Below, one piece after another: positions 8,558 to 16,478 of a DNA stretch of 64,000 nucleotides (its first letter is position 1; each line of letters begins with the position of its first letter). The notes under the pieces are model-generated. The model did no database searches. It saw only the letters and a list, made by a program, of their open reading frames with translations, and was not told the DNA's origin. Origin of the DNA: JAZKHT01 sp040385245. GTDB lineage: Bacteria > Pseudomonadota > Alphaproteobacteria > Rhodobacterales > Rhodobacteraceae. Both the position numbers and the translations under genes were made by a program. Where the stretch lies: positions 62,001-126,000 of the forward strand of contig JAZKHT010000012.1 in the NCBI GenBank assembly GCA_040385245.1, read 5' to 3'.

Positions 8558-9616
8558 TTACGCTTGGGTTTCGGCCCCCAGACGCATCGCATCGATCAAC
8601 CGGGTCATGTCGTCCGGCAACGGCGATACGAACTCCAGCATCTTGCCCGTCACCGGATGCGCAAAACCCAGTGTTGCAGCATGAAGCGCCTGACGCGGGA
8701 AAGTGTTCCCCATTTCGGCGGCAATCGGACCCACGGCCTTGGGCGACAGCTTGCGCTTGCCGCCATAGGTCTGATCCCCTAGCAACGAATGGCCCGCGTG
8801 GGTCATGTGCACCCGGATCTGATGCGTGCGCCCGGTTTCCAGCCAGCATTCCACCAGTGCCGCCTGCCCCGCGAACCCCTCCAGCACCCGCGCACGGGTC
8901 ACGGCATGGCGGCCAGCGCCGTCCCAGACCACGGCCTGCCGCTGCCGGTCGGTCTTGTGCCGCGCAAGGCCGGTGGCGATCCGGACAATGCCGCCGGTCT
9001 CGAAGGTGACGCCCTTCATCCCGCGCAGGCGGGGGTCGGCGGCATCGGGCACGCCATGGACCAACGCCATGTAATGGCGGTTCACGGTATGCGCCTCGAA
9101 TTGCGCGGCAAGGCCGTGGTGGGCGCGGTCGGATTTCGCCACGACCAGCAGACCGGTGGTATCCTTGTCGATGCGGTGCACGATGCCGGGGCGCTTTTCC
9201 CCGCCGATGCCGGAAAGCGTATCGCCGCAATGGGCGAGCAGTGCATTGACCAACGTGCCGCTGGGGGTGCCGGGCGCGGGATGCACGACCATCCCCGCAG
9301 GCTTGTCGATCACGATCAGGTCGTCATCCTCCCAGATCACCGACAGGGGGATGTCTTCGGCCAGGGTGTCGACCGACACCGCCGGGTCCAGCCGCAGGTC
9401 AAAGACGTCCCCTTCGGCCACGCGGGTCTTGGGGTCCGTCACCGCCACCCCGCCCCGCGTCACCGCTCCGTCGGCGATCATCTTCATCAGACGCGACCGT
9501 GACAGCGCCGCTTCCTCTGGCACCTCGCGCGCCAGCGCCTTATCAAGACGGTCGGGCGGGCTCTGACCGATGGTCACGGTCAGAACGGCATCGTCCGATG
9601 GGGAAAGGCGTGTCAT
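8558..9616 (-). CDS. RluA-family 23S rRNA pseudouridine synthase (RluD-like)
   Basis: A 352-residue enzyme with an N-terminal S4 RNA-binding domain (about 20-80, including LSRSRLMKMIADGAV). The catalytic domain carries HRIDKDTTGLLVVAK, in which the Asp attacks the target uridine. RTHQIRVH and the late LHAATLGFAHP motifs are family hallmarks. RluD-type modification of helix 69 is the likely role, but RluA/RluC paralogues cannot be excluded. The ATG at 9616 has GGAG 8 nt upstream, read from inside the opposite gene. A longer reading upstream would run antisense through the whole DUF6476 gene and is rejected. Confidence 0.9.
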   Translation of the reverse strand: MTRLSPSDDAVLTVTIGQSPPDRLDKALAREVPEEAALSRSRLMKMIADGAVTRGGVAVTDPKTRVAEGDVFDLRLDPAVSVDTLAEDIPLSVIWEDDDLIVIDKPAGMVVHPAPGTPSGTLVNALLAHCGDTLSGIGGEKRPGIVHRIDKDTTGLLVVAKSDRAHHGLAAQFEAHTVNRHYMALVHGVPDAADPRLRGMKGVTFETGGIVRIATGLARHKTDRQRQAVVWDGAGRHAVTRARVLEGFAGQAALVECWLETGRTHQIRVHMTHAGHSLLGDQTYGGKRKLSPKAVGPIAAEMGNTFPRQALHAATLGFAHPVTGKMLEFVSPLPDDMTRLIDAMRLGAETQA

Positions 9617-9923
9617 GGACAATGCTCCGGGATCAGACGGGCTGCCGCCCGCGCTGAGGTTTCTGAAAGGACTCGTGATCGTTCTGACGCTCACGATGAT
9701 TGGCGGTGTCATAACGGTCGTGGCGCTGCTTGTCACCCGGATGCCGGACGGATCGCCAAAACCCTTGCCGTTGCCTGATGAAATCACCCTGCCCGATGGC
9801 GCCAAAGCCACCGCCTTCACCCAAGGTGCGGGTTGGTTCGCCGTGGTGACGGCGGATGATCGCATCCTGATCTTTGATCGGGCCAACGGCACCTTGCGGC
9901 AAACCATTCAGATCACACCCTGA
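9615..9923 (+). CDS. DUF6476-family small membrane protein
   Basis: A 102-residue protein with one transmembrane helix (about 16-40: FLKGLVIVLTLTMIGGVITV). A short proline-rich spacer and a small domain ending DDRILIFDRANGTLRQTIQI follow. It is a conserved alphaproteobacterial family of unknown function, usually beside the RluD-like gene. Its ATG at 9615 overlaps the start codon of the divergent pseudouridine synthase by two bases. Its ribosome binding site (AAAGG, spacing 6) lies within that gene's coding sequence. This supports 9615 over an earlier in-frame GTG/ATG. Confidence 0.75.
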   Translation: MDNAPGSDGLPPALRFLKGLVIVLTLTMIGGVITVVALLVTRMPDGSPKPLPLPDEITLPDGAKATAFTQGAGWFAVVTADDRILIFDRANGTLRQTIQITP

Positions 9924-9939
9924 CCCCCTTCCTCTTCCC

Positions 9940-9982
9940 GAAAATATCCCACGGGGGGTGCGGGGAGTGTGAACCCCCCCGC
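9940..9982. repeat. Intergenic GC-rich hairpin of the AATATCC-GGGGG family
   Basis: GAAAATATCCCACGGGGGG begins an element in which GGGGGGT (9953-9959) pairs with ACCCCCC (9973-9979). It lies between the convergent ends of the DUF6476 gene and the corrinoid operon and probably acts as a terminator. It shares its core with the copies near 1094, 40660 and 46516. Confidence 0.65.
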
Positions 9983-10007
9983 TGCGACATGGATCAGGCG
10001 CGCATAC

Positions 10008-10775
10008 CTAGCCCCAAAGTGCGGCCACCAGCGCGTCCAGCCCATTGGTCAGCGCGGCAGGCCCCGGTTGCAGGATCAGCGGCGACTTCACCTCGTGGAT
10101 TCGCCCGTCGCGAACGGCTGGCATCGCGTCCCACCCCGGACGGGCGGCAATGCGGGACGGCACGACCTTCTTGCCGCACCAGGATGCGATGATCACGTCC
10201 GGTGTCCGCGCCAGCACAGCGCCGGGCAAAAGGATGCGGTCGCGCGCGGCCTTGCAGGCGGCGAGTTCGGGGAACACATCCTGCCCACCGGCAATTCCCA
10301 CCAGTTCAGACACCCAGCCGATGCCGGATATCAGCGGCTCGTCCCATTCCTCGATCCAGACGCGGGGGCGATAGGGACGCGGCACCGCCGCCACCATCGC
10401 AAGCCGCGCCTCATAGGCCTGCGCCAGACGCTCTGCCCGGTCGGCCACATCCAGCAGCGCGCCGATGCGGCGGATCATGCGCAAGATGCCCGCGACGTCA
10501 CGATGGTTGAAGGCGTGCACCTCGACCCCTTCGCGGATCAGGCAGGCGGCAATGTCGGCCTGCAAATCCGAAAATGTCAGCACGAGATCGGGCTGCAACG
10601 CCAATATCTTGGGGATGTCGGCCGAGGTGAAGGCCCCCACGCGCGGCTTTTCCCGCCGCACCCGTGCCGGGCGCACAGCGTAACCGGTGACACCGACGAT
10701 GCGGTGGTCCTGTCCCAGCAGATAGATCGTCTCGACCGTTTCTTCGGTCAGGCAGACGATGCGGGAATAGCTCAT
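10008..10775 (-). CDS. BtuF-like corrinoid-binding protein without signal peptide
   Basis: A 255-residue periplasmic-binding-protein fold of the BtuF/FhuD class: two small domains joined by a long helix, with motifs RIVCLTEETVETIYLLG, KPRVGAF, ILALQPDLVLTF and the late SPLILQPGPAALTNGLDAL. Unlike normal BtuF it begins MSYSRIVCL with no signal peptide or lipobox. The upstream in-frame codons are Arg/Gly-rich and overlap cbiZ, so no exported start is available. The protein should therefore be cytoplasmic. Its ATG overlaps the cbiZ stop by 4 bp (ATGA), implying translational coupling. It is the last gene of the riboswitch operon. Binding of a cobamide or cobinamide is inferred from fold and context. 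Confidence 0.75.
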   Translation of the reverse strand: MSYSRIVCLTEETVETIYLLGQDHRIVGVTGYAVRPARVRREKPRVGAFTSADIPKILALQPDLVLTFSDLQADIAACLIREGVEVHAFNHRDVAGILRMIRRIGALLDVADRAERLAQAYEARLAMVAAVPRPYRPRVWIEEWDEPLISGIGWVSELVGIAGGQDVFPELAACKAARDRILLPGAVLARTPDVIIASWCGKKVVPSRIAARPGWDAMPAVRDGRIHEVKSPLILQPGPAALTNGLDALVAALWG

Positions 10776-11431
10776 CGCCCCCTCCGCGCCCGTTCTTCGT
10801 CGCGCCAGATCATCCAGTCCGCCGCCGCGTGCCCCACGGCCGCGCGCACGGCAGCCCCCACAGCCTCGCCCACCGGGGTGTGCAGCCCGGAGTAGCGGCC
10901 CTGCCCCGCATGGCAGGCGAGGGCCGCACAATCGGTGCCGGTGCCGGTCACTGGCCCCGTCGCCAGCATCAGCCGCGTCGCCATCACGGCGGCGGTACGC
11001 GCCTGCACGGCGATCGACAGCGCCTCAAGCTGTGCGGTTTCGGTCAGGGCGGCATCCACCGCAACGGCCAGATTGATCGTGCCATAATCGGCACTGTGAT
11101 AGGGCAGCCGCGTGCCGACGCTTTCGGCGTTCGACAGGCCGACCGTGGCAAGGCAGCTTGCGGCCACCTGATCCACCACCACATGCGCCAGACGATGCGT
11201 CCCGACATCGCGCGACGTCAGCATCCCCACCGCCCCCGGATGGGCGGTCATTTCCGTGGCAAACCACGGGTCCACGTCGAAGTCGGGCGTCAGGTCCGCA
11301 TTGCGCACCTCGCGCCACACAACCCGTTCGGCGGTGACATAGCCGGGCGCAAAGGGTGCCCAGCTTAACACCCGCATCGGACCAGGCAGCTGCGCGATCA
11401 GCCATGGTCGGGCCAATTTGACCGTGATCAC
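10772..11431 (-). CDS. cbiZ: Adenosylcobinamide amidohydrolase CbiZ
   Basis: A 219-residue protein matching the CbiZ family: TVGLSNAESVGTR, YGTINLAVAVDAAL and the C-terminal GPVTGTGTDCAALAC motifs. CbiZ hydrolyses the amide bond holding the aminopropanol arm or nucleotide loop. It converts adenosylcobinamide, or pseudocobalamin in Rhodobacter sphaeroides, to adenosylcobyric acid so that a preferred cobamide can be rebuilt. The start codon is GTG at 11431, overlapping the btuD stop by 4 bp (GTGA). Its own stop overlaps the next ATG. It is cytoplasmic and transcribed under the upstream B12 riboswitch. Confidence 0.85.
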   Translation of the reverse strand: MITVKLARPWLIAQLPGPMRVLSWAPFAPGYVTAERVVWREVRNADLTPDFDVDPWFATEMTAHPGAVGMLTSRDVGTHRLAHVVVDQVAASCLATVGLSNAESVGTRLPYHSADYGTINLAVAVDAALTETAQLEALSIAVQARTAAVMATRLMLATGPVTGTGTDCAALACHAGQGRYSGLHTPVGEAVGAAVRAAVGHAAADWMIWRDEERARRGR

Positions 11432-12180
11432 CGCGTTACCTCCAGCGGCTGAAACACCGGGCCATCGGGCGTTTCGGCGTGGAAACCCCGGACGCCAAAC
11501 ACGGTCGACAGGTTTTCCGCGCTCAACACCGCGCGTGGTGGACCATCGGCCACCACGCGGCCCCGCGACAGCAGCACCAGCCGCGTGCAATGCCGTGCGG
11601 CCAATCCCAGATCGTGGATGGACGCGACGACCGCCCGCCCCTCGGCGGCCAAATCCGCAAAGACCTGCATCGTCCTGATCTGCGCCTCGGGGTCCAGCCC
11701 AGCCACCGGTTCATCGGCCAACACCAGCGGCGTGTCCTGCGCCAGGGCCCGCGCGATCAGGACGCGGGCCTGCTCTCCCCCCGACAGGGCCGTGGCGGTG
11801 CGGGCGCGATACGCCTCAAGCCCCATGCGGTGCAGCGCGCGTGTGACCGCCGCGCGGTCCGCATCGGTCATGCCGCCCGCCGCAAGATGCGGCCCCCGCC
11901 CCAGACCCACCAGCGTTTCAACATCAACCGGCCAGGCGATGTCGCGCCCTTGCGGCACAAAGGCCGCCGCCCGTGCCCGCGCCGCAGGGGTCAGTCCGGC
12001 AAGAGAACTTTCACCGGCGTGTGGCAGCAACCCCAATGCCGCGCGCAGCAGCGACGTCTTGCCCGCCCCGTTCGGCCCGATCAGACCGACACATTCGCCG
12101 GGGTCCACCGTCAGGGTCACATCGTCAACGACCGGGCACTGGCCGCGCCGCACGGTCAGATGTGTCAGCGACATCCTCAT
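11428..12180 (-). CDS. btuD: Corrinoid ABC transporter ATP-binding protein (BtuD-type)
   Basis: A 250-residue ABC ATPase. Walker A GPNGAGKTS is at 35-43, the signature is LSGGEQARVL, Walker B is PLVLADEP, and the switch His is in ASIHDLG. It energises the adjacent FecCD/BtuC-type permease. The ATG at 12180 overlaps the permease stop (ATGA); an ATG at 12174 is the alternative. The frame stays open upstream through the permease gene, which is a high-GC artefact and not a fusion. Substrate assignment to corrinoid rests on the operon (riboswitch, cbiZ). Sequence alone cannot exclude a siderophore. Confidence 0.85.
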   Translation of the reverse strand: MRMSLTHLTVRRGQCPVVDDVTLTVDPGECVGLIGPNGAGKTSLLRAALGLLPHAGESSLAGLTPAARARAAAFVPQGRDIAWPVDVETLVGLGRGPHLAAGGMTDADRAAVTRALHRMGLEAYRARTATALSGGEQARVLIARALAQDTPLVLADEPVAGLDPEAQIRTMQVFADLAAEGRAVVASIHDLGLAARHCTRLVLLSRGRVVADGPPRAVLSAENLSTVFGVRGFHAETPDGPVFQPLEVTR

Positions 12181-13163
12181 GCCTCGGCCCCGCGCATCCG
12201 CCAGATCAGGTGCAGAAAGAACGGAGCGCCCACAAGGGCTGTCAGAACCCCCAGCTTCAGGTCCTGATCCGGTGCCACCACCCGCACGGCGATATCCGCT
12301 GCAAGCACCATCGCCGCCCCGCCAAGCGCGGATGCCGGCAACAAACGCGACGGTCGCCCCCCCACCAGCGGGCGCAGCATATGGGGCACCACCAGCCCGA
12401 CAAAACCGATGGCCCCCGCCACCGCCACCGATGCCCCCACCGCTGCCGCCGTGCCCGCGATCAGCGTCAGGCGCAGGCGGTCCAGCCGGATGCCCATCGA
12501 CTGCGCCGCATCCTCGCCCAGCGTCAGCGCATCCAGACTGCGCCCCGTGGTCAGAAGCAGCGCGCAACCCGCGAGCATGAAGGGCGCCGCCAGCCAGACA
12601 TGGGTCATCGACCGGTCGGCCAGTGACCCCATCATCCAATAGACGATCTCCATCGCGGCAAAGGGGTTGGGCGACAGGTTCAGCACAAGTGACGTCGCAG
12701 CCCCCGCCAGCGCCGAAATGGCAATCCCCGCCAAGATCAGCGCCAACGCCCCCCCGCGTGGACCGGCCAGCATCAGAATCAGCACGACCGACAGCCCCGC
12801 CCCCGTCAGCGCCGCCAGCGGCAGCGCCAGCGTGAAGGCCGCAGCAAGCCCGGTCTGCAAGGCCAGCACGGCCCCAAGTGCCGCCGAGGATGACACGCCG
12901 ATCAACCCCGGTTCCGCCAGTGGATTGCGCAAAAACCCCTGCATCGCCGCCCCCGACAGCCCCAGCACAGCGCCCACGCCAAAACCAAGGATCGCGCGCG
13001 GCAGGCGGATTTCGCGCATCACCAGCACCACCGCCTCGCCCTGCCCCCGGAACAACGCGGACAGACTTTCCCCAAGGCCAAGCGCGGCGGGACCAATCAG
13101 CAAACTGCACAGAAACAGTGCCGCGACCAGCAGCGACAGCGCGGGGATCAGGATGCGGCTCAT
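12177..13163 (-). CDS. btuC: Corrinoid ABC transporter permease (BtuC/FecCD type)
   Basis: A 328-residue integral membrane protein with about ten hydrophobic segments. Family motifs include MREIRLPRAILGFGVGA, GAAMQGFLRNPLAEPGLIG and the ATPase-contacting EDAAQSMGI region. GAIGFVGLVVPHMLRPLVG is characteristic of BtuC/FhuB/FecCD permeases. The ATG at 13163 (MSRILIPALS) was preferred over a GTG at 13175, which would lie at the foot of a perfect hairpin. It overlaps the ATPase gene by 4 bp and follows the binding-protein gene after 73 bp that contain that hairpin. Confidence 0.87.
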   Translation of the reverse strand: MSRILIPALSLLVAALFLCSLLIGPAALGLGESLSALFRGQGEAVVLVMREIRLPRAILGFGVGAVLGLSGAAMQGFLRNPLAEPGLIGVSSSAALGAVLALQTGLAAAFTLALPLAALTGAGLSVVLILMLAGPRGGALALILAGIAISALAGAATSLVLNLSPNPFAAMEIVYWMMGSLADRSMTHVWLAAPFMLAGCALLLTTGRSLDALTLGEDAAQSMGIRLDRLRLTLIAGTAAAVGASVAVAGAIGFVGLVVPHMLRPLVGGRPSRLLPASALGGAAMVLAADIAVRVVAPDQDLKLGVLTALVGAPFFLHLIWRMRGAEA

Positions 13164-13174
13164 GCCGAAGCCCA

Positions 13175-13195
13175 CGATTTTTCGGCGAAAAATCG
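13175..13195. repeat. Perfect AT-rich hairpin CGATTTTTC/GAAAAATCG inside the btu operon
   Basis: CGATTTTTC (13175-13183) pairs perfectly with GAAAAATCG (13187-13195) around a 3-nt loop, 9 bp. It lies between the binding-protein and permease genes of one operon. It is nearly identical to the hairpin at 35032-35054. It may be a processing or stability element that sets the ratio of the two gene products. Confidence 0.6.
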
Positions 13196-13236
13196 CACAG
13201 GGGCGGCGGTTTGATCATTAGCAGAAAAAACACGCA

Positions 13237-14079
13237 TCATGGCCTGTCCCCAAGGGCGCGGCGAGCCGTTGCCATGGCACGCACCGCGCGCAGGATGAAA
13301 GGGGTGCCGCAAACCCAGTCGGCATCGGTGACCCGCGCCTCTCCCGCGCCCGCACGGATCGCCTGCAATGCCGGATGCACCAGAATTTCTTCGGCGCGCG
13401 ACGCGGCGGGATAGGGGGTCGAGGTCACGATCATTTTCGGTGCCGCCATCACCAGCCGTTCCAGTGGCAGCACACCGCCCCCTGTCAGGCCCGCCTCTGC
13501 CCCGATGTTGCGAAAACCGGTCAGTTCCAGAATCTCGTTCGACAGTGTGCCTGCGCCCGTGGTGTAGCCATTGGGATAATACATCGCCGCCGTCACCGGA
13601 TCGCCCGCATAGGCCAGCGTCGCAACCTCGGCCTCGAACGCGGCGGCCATTGCGTTCCCCTGTTCGGCGCGGCCCATCGCAGCCCCCACCACGCGCATCT
13701 GGTCGGCTACCTCTGCCAGTGAATTGGCGGGGGGCACCTGTACGACATCAACCCCGAGGCCACGCAACAGATCGACGCTGGCCGCCGCCGTATAGGTTCC
13801 CGCCAGCACCAGATCGGGGCGCATCAGATAGACCTGTTCGGCCGCCCCCCGGTTCGCAGGATAGGCGCGCGCCTGAATGACCATCGACGACGACAACGGA
13901 TCAGACGCCAGATGCGACACTGACACCAGCTGCCCCGGTGCCGCAAGCAACATGGCAAGCTGATCGGTGCACAGGTTCATCGACACCACCCGTTGGGGTG
14001 GTGCCGCCACCGCCACCCCGGCCCAAAGGGCAAGGATGACGGCAAGTATTGGGTCAGAACGACGCCGAAAAACCGACAT
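13237..14079 (-). CDS. btuF: Periplasmic corrinoid-binding protein (BtuF-type)
   Basis: A 280-residue ABC substrate-binding protein with an export signal (RRRSDPILAVILALWAG, then AVAA). The mature domain begins APPQRVVSMNLCTDQLAMLL and includes YLMRPDLVLAGTYT. The fold is the helix-bridged class III type shared by BtuF and siderophore-binding proteins. It delivers substrate to the permease encoded next. The ATG at 14079 lies within the last codons of the TonB receptor gene in another frame (26-nt overlap). A start at 14103 is possible but would precede the signal peptide with extra residues. Confidence 0.82.
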   Translation of the reverse strand: MSVFRRRSDPILAVILALWAGVAVAAPPQRVVSMNLCTDQLAMLLAAPGQLVSVSHLASDPLSSSMVIQARAYPANRGAAEQVYLMRPDLVLAGTYTAAASVDLLRGLGVDVVQVPPANSLAEVADQMRVVGAAMGRAEQGNAMAAAFEAEVATLAYAGDPVTAAMYYPNGYTTGAGTLSNEILELTGFRNIGAEAGLTGGGVLPLERLVMAAPKMIVTSTPYPAASRAEEILVHPALQAIRAGAGEARVTDADWVCGTPFILRAVRAMATARRALGDRP

Positions 14080-15961
14080 AGACCGCACGCCCTGAATTGG
14101 CATACCCGCTGACCAGCTCGTAATCTGTGTCCAGCACGTTTTCCACCCGCAGATAGGCCTGCGCGGTATCGGTCAGATCATAGCGCGCTTCGGCATTGAC
14201 GACCGTATAGGCGTCAAGCGTCACGCCGTAAAAGCTGTCATAACGGTCAGACGCCGATTTCAGCGTAACCGCGCCTGACAGCCGGTCGGACAGCGCGGCA
14301 TCAAGCGTCAGGCCCAGATCGTGACGCGGGACAAAGCCGATACGCCCGCCGGTCGCGGTGCGCGCATCTGTGTAGGTATAAGCCAGCCCCAGCGTCATGG
14401 TGTCCGACAGCGGCAGCGCCCCTGCCACCTCGACCCCTTGCCGGATCGAGGTTCCTGCGATGTTTTCCAGTGTGCTGACGGTGCCCGGCTGACAAAAGAA
14501 GTTGAAGTTGTCCGGATCGATATAGGGACAAGGCGCATAGGTCACCAGATTGTCGATCTCAAGCCGGAAAGCCGTCACGGACAGGGTTGCCCCGCCGGTA
14601 AAGTCCTGTTCGACCCCAATTTCAAAGCTCAGACTTTCCTCGGGGGACAGGTCGGGGTTTCCCTGGAATTCCTGAATGCTGTAATCGCCGAATCGCTCGT
14701 CGATGGACGGCGCGCGAAAGCCCGTGGCCACAGCGGCACGCAGGGTGGTGCCATCGGCAGGACGCCAGTTTGCTGCCAGACGCCCCGTTGGAAAGGTGCC
14801 AAAGGTCGAATTGTGGTCGGCCCGCAAGGTGGCCGACAGATCCAGATCATCCCGCGGTGCCCACAAAACCTGCCCGAAAGCCCCGGTGATCACCGTATCC
14901 GCCGATCCGTCCGGCAGGTTGTCATAGTCGGCACGTTCCTGCGTCGCATCCGCGCCATATACAAAGGACAACCGATCCGACAGCGTGGTTGTCGCCTTCC
15001 ACCCCAGCGCCAGCCGGTCACCGCCAAAGCGCGACACGTTACGCGGATCGGTCGGCAGATCGCCCTGTTCGTCCAGCTTGCGCCCGATGTCGAACCAACT
15101 CAGATCGACGACATGGTCGGTATTGCCCGCCGCGATTTCGGCAAAAACCCGCGCGCCGGTTTCTGTGCGGGTCTGGAGGTTGTCCTGATCTTCCAGCGCA
15201 TATGTGAAGGAATTTGATCCGTCGTATTCCTGCTGCACCACCTGCCGGAACAGGCTTGCGCCCAAGGTCACCGTGTCAGTCAGCGCATGGCGCAGGTTGA
15301 ACGACAGCCGGGTGGCATCGACGCCGTCTGCCTCAGCCGTGCCCGCAATGGCGGAAAAGCCGTCGCTGTGCAGGTGGGTGAGGTTCACGCCCATCTCGGT
15401 CGTCGCTGATTTCAGCGCATATCCATAGGACAGGCGGGCGGTGCCAAAACTGCCCGCCTCGGCCTCGATTGTCTGGCGGGTGCCCTCTTCGGTGGCACCG
15501 CGCGTGGTGATGTTGATCACCCCGCCCACCGCCGATCCGCCCCAAAGTGCGGATTGCGAGCCGCGCAGCACCTCGATCCGCGAAATGTCGGCGGTCATCA
15601 GCGTGCCGAAATCAAAGCTGGTCTGGGTGGCCGAAGGGTCCGACACCTTGATTCCGTCGATGAACACCGCAAGATACCGCCCGTCCGCCCCGCGCACCCG
15701 CAGGTTGGTGCTGTTGCCGAATGGCCCCTGCTGCGACAAGCTGACACCGGGCAGGCGCGACAGCGTTTCCGCGACAGACACCTGACGCCGGCGCTTCAAA
15801 TCGTCTTCCGTTACCACCGCGACGGACACCCCCGTCCGACCGGCCTCGGTCTCCGTGCGGTTCGCCGTCACCACGATTTCATCCAGAATGATATCTTGCG
15901 CGAAACCGGCGTTTGGTGCGCAGGCCAGCAGTGCCAATAGTGAAACTTGCAGCCGTTTCAT
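14054..15961 (-). CDS. btuB: TonB-dependent outer-membrane corrinoid receptor (BtuB-type)
   Basis: A 635-residue outer-membrane protein. The signal peptide ends near AGFAQ, followed by the TonB-box-like DEIVVTANRTE. The plug domain (about 40-150) contains RLPGVSLSQQGPFGN and RVRGADGRYLAVFIDG. A long beta-barrel with alternating polar segments follows, and the protein ends in a terminal Phe, as expected for BAM insertion. It is the first gene behind the B12 riboswitch, which makes corrinoid the likely ligand. The ATG at 15961 has AAGGA at a 7-nt spacing. The ATG two codons upstream, at 15967, is too close to that site. Confidence 0.88.
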   Translation of the reverse strand: MKRLQVSLLALLACAPNAGFAQDIILDEIVVTANRTETEAGRTGVSVAVVTEDDLKRRRQVSVAETLSRLPGVSLSQQGPFGNSTNLRVRGADGRYLAVFIDGIKVSDPSATQTSFDFGTLMTADISRIEVLRGSQSALWGGSAVGGVINITTRGATEEGTRQTIEAEAGSFGTARLSYGYALKSATTEMGVNLTHLHSDGFSAIAGTAEADGVDATRLSFNLRHALTDTVTLGASLFRQVVQQEYDGSNSFTYALEDQDNLQTRTETGARVFAEIAAGNTDHVVDLSWFDIGRKLDEQGDLPTDPRNVSRFGGDRLALGWKATTTLSDRLSFVYGADATQERADYDNLPDGSADTVITGAFGQVLWAPRDDLDLSATLRADHNSTFGTFPTGRLAANWRPADGTTLRAAVATGFRAPSIDERFGDYSIQEFQGNPDLSPEESLSFEIGVEQDFTGGATLSVTAFRLEIDNLVTYAPCPYIDPDNFNFFCQPGTVSTLENIAGTSIRQGVEVAGALPLSDTMTLGLAYTYTDARTATGGRIGFVPRHDLGLTLDAALSDRLSGAVTLKSASDRYDSFYGVTLDAYTVVNAEARYDLTDTAQAYLRVENVLDTDYELVSGYANSGRAVYVGFSASF

Positions 15962-15969
15962 GGCCATAT

Positions 15970-16105
15970 CCTTATCCCGGCGGGGATAGCGCCCCGCGAT
16001 GTGCAGATGTCTTGGGAAAGGGTGGCCCCCCTCCGCCGACGGTGAGTTCGTCACCTCGGGCGGAAGTCCGCCTCCTGGGCGCGCCCCGCGCCCCGGAAAG
16101 GGTGA
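15970..16105 (-). promoter_or_regulatory. Putative riboswitch expression platform: series of hairpins and SD
   Basis: Between the aptamer and the btuB start lie, in transcript order, the palindrome GGTGATCACC (16101-16110, at the boundary), GGGCGCG/CGCGCCC (16077-16093), GGCGGA/TCCGCC (16059-16072) and GGTGA/TCACC (16041-16055). TATCCC/GGGATA (15973-15988) comes last and abuts the AAGGA ribosome binding site. The last hairpin could mask translation initiation. No T-tract is present, which favours translational control or Rho-dependent control. Confidence 0.45.
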
Positions 16106-16107
16106 TC

Positions 16108-16255
16108 ACCTTGGCAGGTCTCCTGGCTTGCGGGTCGTCGATCGGGCGGGCCTTCCCGGGGTTGATCCCCAGTGGCATAGTCCACCGTCACTCGCCGCTT
16201 ACAGTTGCGGGGGCAGCCGCGGAATTGGGTTGCCCCGCACCGCGTTCCCTTTTCG
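16108..16255 (-). promoter_or_regulatory. Cobalamin (B12) riboswitch aptamer
   Basis: The minus strand carries the conserved blocks in order: GGGAACGCGGTG (16249-16238), GCTGCCCCCGCAACTGTAAG with CGG (16217-16195), GCCACTG (about 16176-16170), GGGAAGG (16157-16151) and GCAAGCCAGGAGACCTGCC (16131-16113, the B12 box). Adenosylcobalamin binding normally represses the genes downstream. Here these are the TonB receptor, ABC importer, CbiZ and the cytoplasmic BtuF-like protein. Order, spacing and strand all fit. Confidence 0.93.
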
Positions 16256-16288
16256 TCCGACATCGCTGCCAGAACCGAAGGCCCCTTC

Positions 16289-16316
16289 TGCATAGTCGTG
16301 CGCGCCCGGCTGTCAA
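16289..16316 (-). promoter_or_regulatory. Putative sigma-70 promoter of the corrinoid operon
   Basis: On the minus strand a perfect TTGACA (16316-16311) is separated by 16 nt from TATGCA (16294-16289). Transcription would start about 25-30 nt before the riboswitch aptamer, which is a sensible leader geometry. Confidence 0.6.
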
Positions 16317-16478
16317 GTGGTCGCTGCCGCCAATGTCGCCCGAACGGGACAAGTCGTCGCATCCGGGCCCCGTCCATGACAATGCGCCGAATGCGACACG
16401 GGGCGCGGCGCAACCGGGATGGACCCGGCGCGTTGGGACGGAAAGCATGGGGCCACGCAAAATGGGGGAAGATGTCGT

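Noticed and set aside
11428..13233. A 601-codon open frame suggesting a fusion of the corrinoid ATPase with an N-terminal domain
   Set aside because: The N-terminal 350 codons run out of frame through the permease gene and give Gly/Ala/Cys-rich nonsense. The ATPase has its own ATG overlapping the permease stop.
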